Source: DASPNH01 sp035626675
GTDB taxonomy: Bacteria; Desulfobacterota; Binatia; UBA1149; CAITLU01
Assembly (NCBI GenBank): GCA_035626675.1
Contig: DASPNH010000246.1
Location: 1 to 25,551 of the forward strand
Length of the DNA: 25,551 bases
Reading direction: 5' to 3'
Part shown: positions 17,483-24,741 of the stretch, piece after piece
Layout of the letters: every line of letters starts with the position of its first letter
Position numbering within the stretch: position 1 is the first letter of the stretch
Made by a program: the position numbers and the translations under genes
The notes under the pieces: generated by a model
Database searches by the model: none
Seen by the model: only the letters and a program-made list of their open reading frames with translations
What the model was told of the DNA's origin: nothing

Positions 17483-18358
17483 TCAACGATCGGAGCTCTT
17501 CCTGCCCTTTCTGCTGCCGTAGTCGCCGAACTTGTCGTCACGTTCGCGAACCGCCTGACGAAAGCCGACGTCTCCGGCGCGCGCGACGAAATCGAGCCCT
17601 TCCTGGGTGTGGCGCGCGATCCCATCGAAGAGCACGCCGAGAGTCCGCGTCGAGGCCATTCCCATGTTCTCCGCCGTCTGGTTGCAGAGAAGCTTGAGCA
17701 TGACGAGCTGATTGACGGGAACCTGCGCCATCCGCTCCGCCAGTGCGGTGGCGTGCTCGCGAAGGTCCTCGTCGGGCACCGCCTCCAGTATGAGACCGAG
17801 CTCGACGGCCCGCGAAGCGGTGATCTCGTCTCCTGTCAGCAGATAGCGCTTGGCCCGCTCCAGGCCCATGCGATAGACCCACATCGCCGTGGTCGGTGTG
17901 CCCCACACGCGCGACGGGGGATAACCGAACGAAGCGCCGTGACCCGCCACGATGATGTCCGCGCACAGCACCATGTCGGTGCCGCCGCCGATGCACCAGC
18001 CCTGGACGGCTGCAATGGTGGGCTTCCGCGCATACCAGAGCTTCAGGTAGGTATCGACGAAGCGACCGATCATCGCCATGTCCTCGACCGAGTCCCAGAC
18101 GCGCCGCTGTCCCGCGCTGGCGGCAGCGTCTTCGCGCGCCTGTCCGGTGGTGGACCAGTCCAGGCCGTAACCCGCACAGAAGGCCGGGCCTTCGGCACGA
18201 AGCAGGATGACGTGTACGTCGTCGTCGCGATCGGCCGCGTCGATGGCTGCGGCCAGCTCGTCGCGCAGGCGCGGCGTGATGGTGTTGTACTCTTCGGCAC
18301 GCGTCAGGACGATGTGCCCGACGCCGTGGACAGTCTCGGTGCGTAACGTCTCGCTCAT
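17483..18358 (-). CDS. crotonase-superfamily protein (enoyl-CoA hydratase/isomerase-like)
   Basis: 291-aa protein that should bind an acyl-CoA. The two oxyanion-hole loops are present: AFCAGYGLD (59-67) and GWCIGGGTDM (120-129). The two Glu residues that catalyse hydration in classical crotonases are not: their positions hold Asp128 and Pro148 (in FGYPPSRVWGTPTTAMW). The YPPSRVWGTPT motif belongs to a subgroup I recall from actinobacteria and other high-GC bacteria, usually annotated only as enoyl-CoA hydratase. The exact reaction is therefore unknown. I chose ATG 18358 because the 24 extra codons upstream run into the tRNA-Gly gene. It is 19 nt from the tRNA 3' end, with only a weak AGG before the start. 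Confidence 0.9.
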   Translation of the reverse strand: MSETLRTETVHGVGHIVLTRAEEYNTITPRLRDELAAAIDAADRDDDVHVILLRAEGPAFCAGYGLDWSTTGQAREDAAASAGQRRVWDSVEDMAMIGRFVDTYLKLWYARKPTIAAVQGWCIGGGTDMVLCADIIVAGHGASFGYPPSRVWGTPTTAMWVYRMGLERAKRYLLTGDEITASRAVELGLILEAVPDEDLREHATALAERMAQVPVNQLVMLKLLCNQTAENMGMASTRTLGVLFDGIARHTQEGLDFVARAGDVGFRQAVRERDDKFGDYGSRKGRKSSDR

Positions 18359-18377
18359 GCCTGGGAGCTCGAGGAAG

Positions 18378-18452
<75 letters not shown>

Positions 18453-18462
18453 TCGTGCCGCG

Positions 18463-18491
18463 ATGATGGGCGAGGGTCCGCGCTCGGTCAA
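18463..18491 (-). promoter_or_regulatory. promoter of tRNA-Gly (and possibly the genes behind it)
   Basis: On the - strand, TTGACC (18486-18491) and CATCAT (18463-18468) are separated by 17 nt. The mature tRNA 5' end lies 10 nt past the -10. No terminator follows the tRNA, so the same transcript may continue into the crotonase-family gene. Confidence 0.55.
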
Positions 18492-18527
18492 CCGCTTGCG
18501 GCGGTCAGCAGACGCCTCGACAGCCCG

Positions 18528-19235
18528 GTGCCCTCGGAGTATGCGCGACCCGTGCTGAGACGCATCGATGAAAGCCTGTGGTGCCGTCATCACCCGCTGC
18601 GCGCCGGCGGCATCGAGCTCGGGTCGCGTATGACGGTGGTACGCACCGGCGCGGGCGACCTTCTGCTTCATTCGCCCGTTCCGCTGGACGATCCGCTGCG
18701 TCGCGATCTCGACAAGATCGGCAGCGTGCGGTGGATCGTGGCGCCCAACCGCTTCCATCATCTGTGGGCCGGCGACTGGGCACGCGCCTACCCGAAGGCG
18801 TCGCTGTGGGTGGCGCGCGGACTGCCACAGAAGCGGCCGGATCTCGGTCCCTGCGACGTCGTGGGACCGATGCGTAATCCGCCATGGTCGCCAGAGCTCG
18901 AGCACGAGGTGGTCGCAGGATTCCCCGCCATGAATGAGGTCGTGTTCTTCCATCCTTCGAGCCGGACGCTGATCACCGCCGATCTGCTGTTCCATGCCGG
19001 CAGCGACACGCCGTGGCTGACGTGGGCCGCACTGACCATTGCCGGCGTGCGCGGCGAGTACGGCACCACGTGGCTGGAATGGCTGCTGCTTCGCGACAGG
19101 GCCGCGGCGCGTGACAGCCTCCATCGCATCCTGGAGTGGGATTTCGAGCGTGTCATCCTGTCGCACGGCAGAATTCTGGAGACCGGCGGCCGCCGCGTCC
19201 TGCGCAGCGCATACGCATGGCTGCTCGAGGCGTGA
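18528..19235 (+). CDS. DUF4336 family protein
   Basis: 235-aa soluble protein of the DUF4336 family, which resembles a metallo-beta-lactamase fold without the full metal motif. Recognisable conserved segments are IELGSRMTVVRTGAGDLLLHSPVPL, VRWIVAPNRFHHLWAGDW, PELEHEVVAGFPAMNEVVFFHPSSRTLITADLLFH and EWDFERVILSHGRILETGG. Its function is not known. The start is uncertain: GTG 18528 is the first codon compatible with the length, and no Shine-Dalgarno is clear. It diverges from tRNA-Gly and is followed by the deaminase gene after 48 nt on the same strand. Confidence 0.88.
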   Translation: MPSEYARPVLRRIDESLWCRHHPLRAGGIELGSRMTVVRTGAGDLLLHSPVPLDDPLRRDLDKIGSVRWIVAPNRFHHLWAGDWARAYPKASLWVARGLPQKRPDLGPCDVVGPMRNPPWSPELEHEVVAGFPAMNEVVFFHPSSRTLITADLLFHAGSDTPWLTWAALTIAGVRGEYGTTWLEWLLLRDRAAARDSLHRILEWDFERVILSHGRILETGGRRVLRSAYAWLLEA

Positions 19236-19283
19236 GACGCTCCGGCCTGTTTCCGGCGTGCCGCATCTGGTAGAGCCCGGTCC

Positions 19284-19748
19284 ATGGATCATCGGCCTAG
19301 CTGGGACGAGTATTTCATGACGATCACGCGCGAGGTGGCCGAGCGATCGACCTGCTTGCGCGCGAAGGTCGGGGCACTGATCGTTCGCGACCGCAGCATC
19401 CTGGCGACCGGATACAATGGGGCGCCGGCTGGCATGCCTCACTGCCTGGACGTCGGCTGCGAGATCTACGAATCACGCAATCCGAACGGCGAAGTCGTCG
19501 AGAACTGCTTCCGTACCATCCACGCCGAGATCAATGCGATCGCACAGGCTGCCAGGCAGGGCACATCCATCGGCGACGCCGACATCTACGTGACGCACAC
19601 GCCGTGCATCCACTGCTTCAAGACCATCGTGAACACCGGCATTCGACGCGTGTTCTACGAGAAACCGTACAAGCTGGAGACGATCGCCGAGCTGCGCGAA
19701 CGCGCCGGGGTAGAGCTGGTGCAGGTCACGATTCTGCCGCGCGGTTAG
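19284..19748 (+). CDS. dCMP/cytidine deaminase family zinc enzyme (ComEB-like)
   Basis: 154-aa zinc hydrolase that most likely deaminates dCMP to dUMP for thymidylate synthesis. The zinc and proton-shuttle motifs are HAEINAI (His80, Glu82) and TPCIHC (Cys108, Cys111). The flanking RPSWDEYFMTITREVAERSTCLRAKVGALIVRD and TGYNGAPAGMPHC blocks are characteristic of dCMP deaminases rather than tRNA-editing deaminases. ATG 19284 gives the standard family N-terminus; an ATG at 19317 would remove it. It converges with uvrA, leaving a 36-nt gap with only a 5-bp GGCTC/GAGCC arm pair. Confidence 0.93.
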   Translation: MDHRPSWDEYFMTITREVAERSTCLRAKVGALIVRDRSILATGYNGAPAGMPHCLDVGCEIYESRNPNGEVVENCFRTIHAEINAIAQAARQGTSIGDADIYVTHTPCIHCFKTIVNTGIRRVFYEKPYKLETIAELRERAGVELVQVTILPRG

Positions 19749-19784
19749 GCGACTCCTCGGCTCCAGCGCGCGCGAGCCTCGACG

Positions 19785-22547
19785 TTACATCGCCAGAAGC
19801 TGCTTGAGCTCGGCTCCGGTGTGGGACTTGGCGCATCTTGCGATGTCGAGCGGCGGGCCCGCTACGACCAGCCGCCCGCCCTTATCGCCGCCTTCCGGCC
19901 CGAGATCGATGACCCAATCGGCATGCGAGATGAAATCGGTGTGATGCTCGACCACCAGTACCGAATGTCCCCGAGCTACCAGACCGTCCAGGACGCCGAT
20001 CAGTGTGTGGACGTCCTGCAGGTGCAGCCCGGTGGTGGGCTCGTCGAAGATGAATAGAGAGCCTTTGCCGCGCCGTTCCTCGGCGAGAAAACCCGCGAGT
20101 TTGAGCCTCTGCGCCTCGCCGCCCGAAAGCGTGGACGTAGACTGTCCGAGCGCAAGATAGCCCAGCCCCACCGACTGCAGGCAGGAGAGCTTGGAGGCGA
20201 CGGCGACTCGTTCGGCGAAGAAGCCGGAGGCTTCGTCCACCGTCATCGCCAGCACGTCGTTGATGTTCTTGTCGTGGTATCGGATCTCCAGGATGCTCGT
20301 CTTGAATCGGCGGCCCTCGCATTCGTCGCACGGGACCTCGATATCGGCCATGAAGTGCATCTCGAGCGTCGTCGTCCCCGTCCCCTGGCAGTGCTCGCAG
20401 CGCCCGCCCGGCGTGTTGAAGGAGAATGCGCCGGGCGTGACCTTGGCGCGGCGTGCAGCCGACGTCTGCGCGAAAAGCTTGCGGATGTCGTCGTAAATCT
20501 TGAGATACGTGGCAGGGTTGGAGCGAAGGGAGCGTCCGATCGATGCCTGGCTCATCATCATGACGTCGTCGAGCCGTTCCAGGCCATCGATGCCGTCGCA
20601 TGCTCCGGCATCGTGGCCCCCCAGGCCCTTCTCGCGCAGCCAGTTCTCGTAGAGCACCTGCTCGACGAGCGTGGACTTGCCCGAGCCTGAAACGCCCGTG
20701 ACGCACACCAGGCGCCCGAGCGGAATCTCGACGCGGTCCAGCTTGAGGTTGTTCTCGCGCGCGCCGCGAATGACCAGGCTCCCGCGATCCAGGCTCTTGG
20801 CGGTGCGCTTCTTCTGGCGATGCAGCGTGCGGATGAGCAGCAGCCGACCCGTCGCACTCTCACGGCCGGGAAGACCCGAGGGCTTCCCTTCGTACATCAC
20901 CTGCCCGCCGCCGGCGCCGCCGGCAGGGCCGAGGTCGATGACGTGATCGGCGCCCTCGATCAGCGCGGGGTCGTGCTCGACGAGCGCGACGGTGTTGCCG
21001 ATCTTGGTCAGATGACGCAGCACCTTCAGAAGGCGGCGCCCATCGCGCGGATGCAGGCCGACGGTCGGCTCGTCCAGTGCGTAGAGCGTATCGGTCAGCG
21101 CGCTGCCGAGTGCCGCGGCCAGGTGGATCCGCTGTGCTTCGCCGCCCGAAAGCGTGCGGGCCTGCCGGTCCAGCGTCAGATAGCCGAGACCGACCTCTTC
21201 GAGATAGCCGAGGCGCGCACGCAGTTCACGGAGAACCGACTCGGTTCGCGCCGCAGCGGCCTCGGGCAGATCCAGACGCGCGACGAAGCGGGCCAGCTTG
21301 TCGATCGCCAGCGCGCTGAGCTCGGCGATGTTCTGGCGCCCGACCCGGACCGCCAGCGCCTCCGGCTTCAGACGCGCGCCCTTGCATTCCGGACAGGTGC
21401 GATAGCTGCGGTAGCGGGCCAGCAGGATGCGGACGTGCGTCTTGTAGCGGCGCTCCTCCAGCCACTGAAAGAAGCCCTTGACGCCCGGACTCTCACGATC
21501 TCCCTCGAACACCCACTTCCTGTCGGCGTCGGACAGCTGACTGAACGGCACCTGCGTGGAGATGCCGCGACGCTCGGCGCTCTTGAGAAAGTCCTGCTGG
21601 AAATCGACGTATGCCGGAGTGCTCCACGGAACCACGGCACCGTCGCGCAGCGAGCACCGTTTGTTCGGCACGACCTTGTCGAAGTCGATGTCGACGACGC
21701 GGCCGAATCCCTCGCAACGCGAGCAGGCGCCGAGCGGACTGTTGAAGCTGAACAGGTGCGGAGTGGCAGGAGTGTATTCGCGGCCGCATCCTCGGCACGC
21801 GAATTTCGAAGAGAAGACCAGCGACCGCTGGTCGGCCTCCAATACGCGAACCTTGGCCGTGCCTGCTCCGAGCTGAAACGCACGCGCCACCGCTTCGGCG
21901 ATGCGGGTGGCACGCTCGGCACTGATGCCGAAGCGGTCCACCACGACCTCGACTGCACCACCGGCCAGTGCATCCTCGCCGGCGTCCTCCAGAGCCACCG
22001 CCTCGCCGTCGCGCAGAATGCGGTTGTAGCCCTGCTTGATCAGGGTCTGCAGGACCTCGCTGGCCGCCATTCCGTGAAACTCGACCCGCGCATGCACGGC
22101 CGCGCGCTTGCCGGACATCTCGGCCAGGAGACGATCGGTGACGGTGCTGACGGTTTCCGCGGCCACCACGCCGTCGCAGTCCAGGCAGTGGACGGTGCCG
22201 GCGTGCACCATGAGCAGGCGCAGGTAGTCGTGGATCTCGGTGATGGTCCCGACCGTGGAGCGGGCATTCTTGATGGCGTTCTTCTGTTCCAGGGCCAGAG
22301 CGGGCGGGATGTCGCTGATCGAATCGACGTCGGGCCGCTGCATCTGTTCCAGGAACAGGCGGGCATAGGTCGACAGCGACTGTACATAGCGGCGCTGCCC
22401 TTCGGCGTAGAGCGTGTCGAAGACGAGGGAGGATTTGCCCGAGCCCGACACTCCCGTGACCACGGTGATCTTGCGCGCCGGGATCTGGCAGTCGATGCCT
22501 TTGAGGTTGTGCGTGCGTGCGCCGCAGATCTTGATCGCGCGTTTCAA
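19785..22547 (-). CDS. uvrA: UvrA excinuclease ABC subunit A
   Basis: 920-aa tandem ABC ATPase that finds bulky DNA lesions and loads UvrB. Both Walker A motifs are GVSGSGKS (the first at residues 32-39), and both signatures are LSGGEAQR. Zinc-binding Cys pairs occur at HCLDC, CRGC/CSRC, CPEC, CEHC and CDEC. The UvrB-binding region and insertion domain are present, so it is a full-length UvrA. The segment ISDIPPALALEQKNAIKNARSTVGTITEIH differs somewhat from the usual text, suggesting a paralogous clade; other uvr genes are not seen here. Translation starts at TTG 22547 with GAGG at 6 nt spacing. Confidence 0.95.
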   Translation of the reverse strand: MKRAIKICGARTHNLKGIDCQIPARKITVVTGVSGSGKSSLVFDTLYAEGQRRYVQSLSTYARLFLEQMQRPDVDSISDIPPALALEQKNAIKNARSTVGTITEIHDYLRLLMVHAGTVHCLDCDGVVAAETVSTVTDRLLAEMSGKRAAVHARVEFHGMAASEVLQTLIKQGYNRILRDGEAVALEDAGEDALAGGAVEVVVDRFGISAERATRIAEAVARAFQLGAGTAKVRVLEADQRSLVFSSKFACRGCGREYTPATPHLFSFNSPLGACSRCEGFGRVVDIDFDKVVPNKRCSLRDGAVVPWSTPAYVDFQQDFLKSAERRGISTQVPFSQLSDADRKWVFEGDRESPGVKGFFQWLEERRYKTHVRILLARYRSYRTCPECKGARLKPEALAVRVGRQNIAELSALAIDKLARFVARLDLPEAAAARTESVLRELRARLGYLEEVGLGYLTLDRQARTLSGGEAQRIHLAAALGSALTDTLYALDEPTVGLHPRDGRRLLKVLRHLTKIGNTVALVEHDPALIEGADHVIDLGPAGGAGGGQVMYEGKPSGLPGRESATGRLLLIRTLHRQKKRTAKSLDRGSLVIRGARENNLKLDRVEIPLGRLVCVTGVSGSGKSTLVEQVLYENWLREKGLGGHDAGACDGIDGLERLDDVMMMSQASIGRSLRSNPATYLKIYDDIRKLFAQTSAARRAKVTPGAFSFNTPGGRCEHCQGTGTTTLEMHFMADIEVPCDECEGRRFKTSILEIRYHDKNINDVLAMTVDEASGFFAERVAVASKLSCLQSVGLGYLALGQSTSTLSGGEAQRLKLAGFLAEERRGKGSLFIFDEPTTGLHLQDVHTLIGVLDGLVARGHSVLVVEHHTDFISHADWVIDLGPEGGDKGGRLVVAGPPLDIARCAKSHTGAELKQLLAM

Positions 22548-22598
22548 AAGTCACCTCGGTCGCTCCGGTCCGCGACCTTGACCATGAGGCTTTCCGCA

Positions 22599-22624
22599 CG
22601 GCGGTCTCCCATGGGAGGCCGCTG
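22599..22624. promoter_or_regulatory. 26-bp palindrome in the uvrA-pgeF divergent region
   Basis: It is centred on the perfect 12-bp palindrome CTCCCATGGGAG (22606-22617), and 13 positions on each side pair if two G-U pairs are allowed. With no loop it suits a dimeric DNA-binding protein better than an RNA hairpin. It lies between the two divergent genes. It does not match the GAAC-N4-GTTC or GTTC-N7-GTTC type LexA sites. Confidence 0.4.
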
Positions 22625-22646
22625 GCTCCTGACAAACGCGCGAGGC

Positions 22647-22653
22647 TATCATA
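22647..22653. promoter_or_regulatory. overlapping divergent -10 elements
   Basis: TATCAT on + (22647-22652, toward pgeF) and TATGAT on - (22653-22648, toward uvrA) each match 5 of 6 consensus bases and overlap almost completely. The matching -35 regions are poor. The arrangement would make the two promoters compete. Confidence 0.3.
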
Positions 22654-22687
22654 GAGCCGCCGGCCGGCAAGGCCGCATGCAAAGGCC

Positions 22688-23419
22688 GTGTCGACGTCTC
22701 CGCCTTCCTCCGATCGATCGCTTCGAGTGCTCGCGCCCGAACGCTGGAGCACTTTCGATGGCCTCGTGTGCGGTTTCGGCGACCGCGAAACGAGCGCGCC
22801 GCCGTCGACGCTTCTACTGCGGCGTCAGGTGCACGGCGATGCGGTCGTCGATGCCGCGGTCACGGCAACCGATGATCGCATCCACCACGACGGGTTCGCA
22901 CGGCTGGCGGCCGATGCCGATGCCGCAATCGTTGCAGCCGCCGGCCTGATCGCTGGCGTGCGCACCGCAGACTGCGTTCCGGTCCTGCTGGTGGCGCCGA
23001 AGCGGCACTGGGCAGCGGCCGTGCACGCCGGCTGGCGCGGTACCATGGCCGAGATCGTCGTGCGGGCGGTAGAGATCGCAGCCGGCGCCGGGGTCGCTGC
23101 CGAGTCGCTGGAGGCTGCACTCGGTCCCAGCATCGGGCCCTGCTGCTATGAAGTTTCCGAAGAACTCGGGGATCGGTTCGCCGCTGCGGGCCATGCGGTC
23201 GTTACGCGAGCCGGCAGCCAGCCGCGTCTGGATCTGCGTGCGATCAACGCCCGCCTGCTCGAGCGTGCCGGGGTCAATCCGGCCTCGATCCAGTTCTATG
23301 GTCCGTGCACGCGCTGCGCCTGCGACCGCTATCACTCGTTCCGCGCCGATCCGCAGTCACAGGGTCGACAGATCAGTTGGATCGGCTGGCAGGACCGAAA
23401 GCAGCCTCCGGATCGGTGA
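22688..23419 (+). CDS. pgeF: PgeF/YfiH multicopper-oxidase-like (purine nucleoside phosphorylase family) protein
   Basis: 243-aa cytosolic protein of the YfiH/LACC1 family. Members act on purine nucleosides and have also been linked to peptidoglycan quality control. The metal-site motifs are RRQVHGD, RTADCVPVLL, AVHAGWRGT and GPSIGPCCYEVSEE, with a YGPCTRCACDRYHSFRAD C-terminal block. The Cys and His ligands look intact. The start is GTG 22688, with only a weak AAGG nearby; an in-frame GTG at 22727 is possible. Its last 47 bases overlap the 3' end of the convergent E2-like gene. Confidence 0.9.
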   Translation: MSTSPPSSDRSLRVLAPERWSTFDGLVCGFGDRETSAPPSTLLLRRQVHGDAVVDAAVTATDDRIHHDGFARLAADADAAIVAAAGLIAGVRTADCVPVLLVAPKRHWAAAVHAGWRGTMAEIVVRAVEIAAGAGVAAESLEAALGPSIGPCCYEVSEELGDRFAAAGHAVVTRAGSQPRLDLRAINARLLERAGVNPASIQFYGPCTRCACDRYHSFRADPQSQGRQISWIGWQDRKQPPDR

Positions 23420-24224
23420 CGGATTCGATGACGATGCGCGCCATCTGCGAAGCCTGATATCCGTCGATCACGCGGTGGTCGAAGGTACATCCTATGGTGA
23501 CCATGGGAGCGACCACCAGCTGCCCATCCTCGACGGCGGGCCGTGGGACGACCTCTCCCACCAGCAGTACGATCGGCGAGCGGCTGACCGGGACCAGCGG
23601 CGCGAGACCGTTGCCCAGGCCGAAGCCGCCCACATTGGAGACCATCGCGGCACCGAACTGATCGTACGCGATGCCCCATGCGCTGAGGTCCAGGCGAAGG
23701 TCATAGGTGAGAAATCCGGTGACCTTCAGCAGCATGCCCAGCATGCCGTCCGGAACGCGGGCGAGCGTTCGCTTGGTCTGCTCGGAACCTCGATCGCGTC
23801 CAGCGCGCACGGCTGCCGCAGCCGCGACGAGCTCGGCCGTGATGTCGCCGACGGTCTTGCGATCGGCCTGACGGATGTTGACGCCCGACAGGTCGCGGCC
23901 TCCATCGGTCGCCACCTGGCAATACACGTCGATGGTGCTCCGCAGGTAGACGCGTCGCATTGCCACGAGCGCGTTTGCCTCGGGGTATTCCGACAATGCC
24001 TTGGCGATGGCCTTGACCACGAGGTGCGTGACTGTGGCACGCGGGCCGCCGTCGGCGTTGAGCGCGTCCAGGTACGTGACGGCCTTGCGCATGTTGATCT
24101 CGAGCGTGCCGTACACGGTCGGATCGCGCGGCGGCCCCCAGACGTGAAGCGAAAGCCGCCGCCAGGAGGAAAGGCGCGTGGCTCGCGTGAAGCGGCGCGG
24201 TCTGGAGGGTACGAAGCTCACCAT
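23373..24224 (-). CDS. stand-alone 2-oxoacid dehydrogenase E2-type acyltransferase domain
   Basis: 283-aa protein with the chloramphenicol-acetyltransferase-like catalytic fold of E2 subunits but without lipoyl or E3-binding domains. YGTLEINMRKAVTYLDALN and THLVVKAIAKALSEYPEAN mark the N-terminal half. AMVSNVGGFGLGNGLAPLVP and CTFDHRVIDGYQASQM carry the catalytic His250 and Asp254 (HxxxDG). I chose ATG 24224, with AGGG at 6 nt, over ATG 24242, which lacks a good Shine-Dalgarno. The first 25 residues are strongly basic. No E1, E3 or lipoylated partner is nearby, so it may acylate a different acceptor or act only structurally. Confidence 0.85.
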   Translation of the reverse strand: MVSFVPSRPRRFTRATRLSSWRRLSLHVWGPPRDPTVYGTLEINMRKAVTYLDALNADGGPRATVTHLVVKAIAKALSEYPEANALVAMRRVYLRSTIDVYCQVATDGGRDLSGVNIRQADRKTVGDITAELVAAAAAVRAGRDRGSEQTKRTLARVPDGMLGMLLKVTGFLTYDLRLDLSAWGIAYDQFGAAMVSNVGGFGLGNGLAPLVPVSRSPIVLLVGEVVPRPAVEDGQLVVAPMVTIGCTFDHRVIDGYQASQMARIVIESVTDPEAAFGPASRSN

Positions 24225-24240
24225 AGAATGCCCTGCTGGC

Positions 24241-24270
24241 ATGAAAATGTGGCCGCCTCTGGTGTATAAG
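24241..24270 (+). promoter_or_regulatory. candidate promoter for the 96-aa secreted protein
   Basis: ATGAAA (24241-24246) and TATAAG (24265-24270) are separated by 18 nt. The leader would be about 130 nt. The match is moderate, and the region also lies upstream of the divergent E2-like gene. Confidence 0.3.
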
Positions 24271-24408
24271 AGCGTACTTTTCAGGCAAGGTCGTCCAGGT
24301 GGTCAGACAGGTCCGCGGCCGTATTCGCCGGGTACGGCCGAGGCCAGGCGGCGGAATGCGCAGGCACCGCCAGATGCCGGAAGGTCATGCCGGCCAGGAG
24401 ATGAAACG

Positions 24409-24699
24409 ATGAGAAACCGTAAAGTTCCGGCCGCGCTCGTGGCAACGGCACTCCTCAGTTCGCTCGTTCTGGCTCCTGCTGCCCACGCCGAGAACTATCG
24501 CGATTCCGAGGATGCGCATCCCCTCAAGATCGCTTACCTGTTCGTCTATCCGATCGGAAAATTCCTCGAGCTGACGGTGACGCGGCCTCTTGCGGCCGCC
24601 GGCAACTGCGTCGCGCCCCATCACGGCGTCGACGAGCCGCAGTCGCGTCTGTGTGCGCGTGAGCGTTCGGCTCGCGTCTGCACGTCGGTTGCGCGCTGA
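24409..24699 (+). CDS. small exported protein of unknown function
   Basis: 96 aa. Residues 1-27 form a textbook signal peptide (basic start, hydrophobic core, AHA cleavage site). The mature part begins ENYRDSEDAHPLKIAYLFVYPIGKFLE. Its hydrophobic stretch (about 39-62) is followed by a polar, Arg-rich tail with Cys67, Cys82 and Cys91. I recall small exported proteins with a similar DAHPL...PxGxxLE...RPL core in deltaproteobacterial genomes, none with a known role. AGGAG at 24396-24400 is 8 nt before the ATG, a strong start. The frame is open further upstream, but without a better start. Confidence 0.75.
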   Translation: MRNRKVPAALVATALLSSLVLAPAAHAENYRDSEDAHPLKIAYLFVYPIGKFLELTVTRPLAAAGNCVAPHHGVDEPQSRLCARERSARVCTSVAR

Positions 24700-24741
24700 G
24701 CCGTCCGATTCGCTGCGCTGCCGGCACTGCCGCAGCTCCCT

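Noticed and set aside
22548..22687. SOS (LexA) box controlling uvrA
   Set aside because: No GAAC-N4-GTTC or GTTC-N7-GTTC type site is present; the palindrome there has a different sequence.
24711..24735. Terminator between the exported protein and pcrA
   Set aside because: A GCTGCG/CGCAGC arm pair exists, but the stem is short, the loop is long and no T run follows.
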